The translations under genes were made by a program, and so were the position numbers. From Planococcus sp. SK3692 (GTDB lineage Bacteria; Bacillota; Bacilli; Bacillales_A; Planococcaceae): a DNA stretch of 64,000 nucleotides. A model generated the notes under the pieces. It was given only the letters and a program-made list of their open reading frames with translations, had not been told where the DNA came from and did not search any database. Shown here piece after piece: positions 62,763 through 64,000 of the stretch (position 1 is its first letter; each line of letters starts with the position of its first letter). The stretch covers positions 968,698 through 1,032,697 of the forward strand of contig NZ_JARCHV010000001.1 of the NCBI RefSeq assembly GCF_028890485.2, in the 5' to 3' direction.

Positions 62763-64000
<1,238 letters not shown>

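Overview
The window looks like chromosomal DNA of an orange-pigmented, Gram-positive member of the Planococcaceae (Planococcus/Planomicrobium type). The evidence is: strong AAGGAGG-type ribosome binding sites before nearly every gene; an LTA-synthase-type enzyme, a class D sortase with an LPDTA substrate, an S-box (SAM-I) riboswitch and a catabolite-responsive element; a CYP102 (P450 BM3-type) fusion enzyme; and a CrtP-type diapocarotenoid oxygenase. This assignment is by inference from gene families. I see no rRNA, tRNA, CRISPR array, phage or insertion sequence.

Layout. 1-9.5 kb: a CitMHS citrate transporter behind a cre-like site, an acetamidase-family enzyme, a tiny zinc-ribbon protein, an LTA-synthase-family sulfatase, and a two-gene operon of a 1254-residue superfamily 1 helicase plus a winged-helix partner. 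9.6-20.3 kb: mostly single housekeeping or stress genes (SDR, DUF1697, rhodanese, AI-2E family permease, FusB-type EF-G-binding protein, PPOX protein, epimerase, SRPBCC protein), then an excalibur/LPDTA surface protein with its class D sortase and a membrane-protein pair. 20.4-28.4 kb: a PH-domain protein, two orphan peptide-binding lipoproteins, and a PadR / DUF1700-DUF4097 / DUF2207 module. 28.4-31.7 kb: a same-strand group of LuxR-type regulator, aspartate dehydrogenase, S33 hydrolase and small protein kinase. 31.8-37.4 kb: an SDR, the CYP102 enzyme with its Bm3R1-like TetR repressor and two matching operators, and an AIM24 protein. 37.4-46.7 kb: a lipoprotein, an aldo/keto reductase, rifamycin ADP-ribosyltransferase (Arr), a BASS transporter with a GlcD-like oxidase controlled by a divergent FadR-type regulator, and small stress or membrane proteins. 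46.8-54.8 kb: a P450, CrtP, a methyltransferase, a heterodimeric ABC exporter, and a decayed stretch with a P450 relic. 54.8-64 kb: a DIP1984-like protein, a GAF-GAF-PAS-GGDEF-EAL protein, a secreted protein, an S-box-controlled methionine synthase homologue, an aldo/keto reductase, and a GH53 galactanase that runs off the right edge.

The most notable observations are: a class D sortase with Tyr where the catalytic His is expected; the uncharacterised helicase operon; a pair of dispersed intergenic repeats bracketed by inverted terminator sequences; a frameshifted P450 remnant; a 30-codon ORF with a strong ribosome binding site; and operator palindromes that sit exactly in promoter positions for the TetR and GntR regulators.
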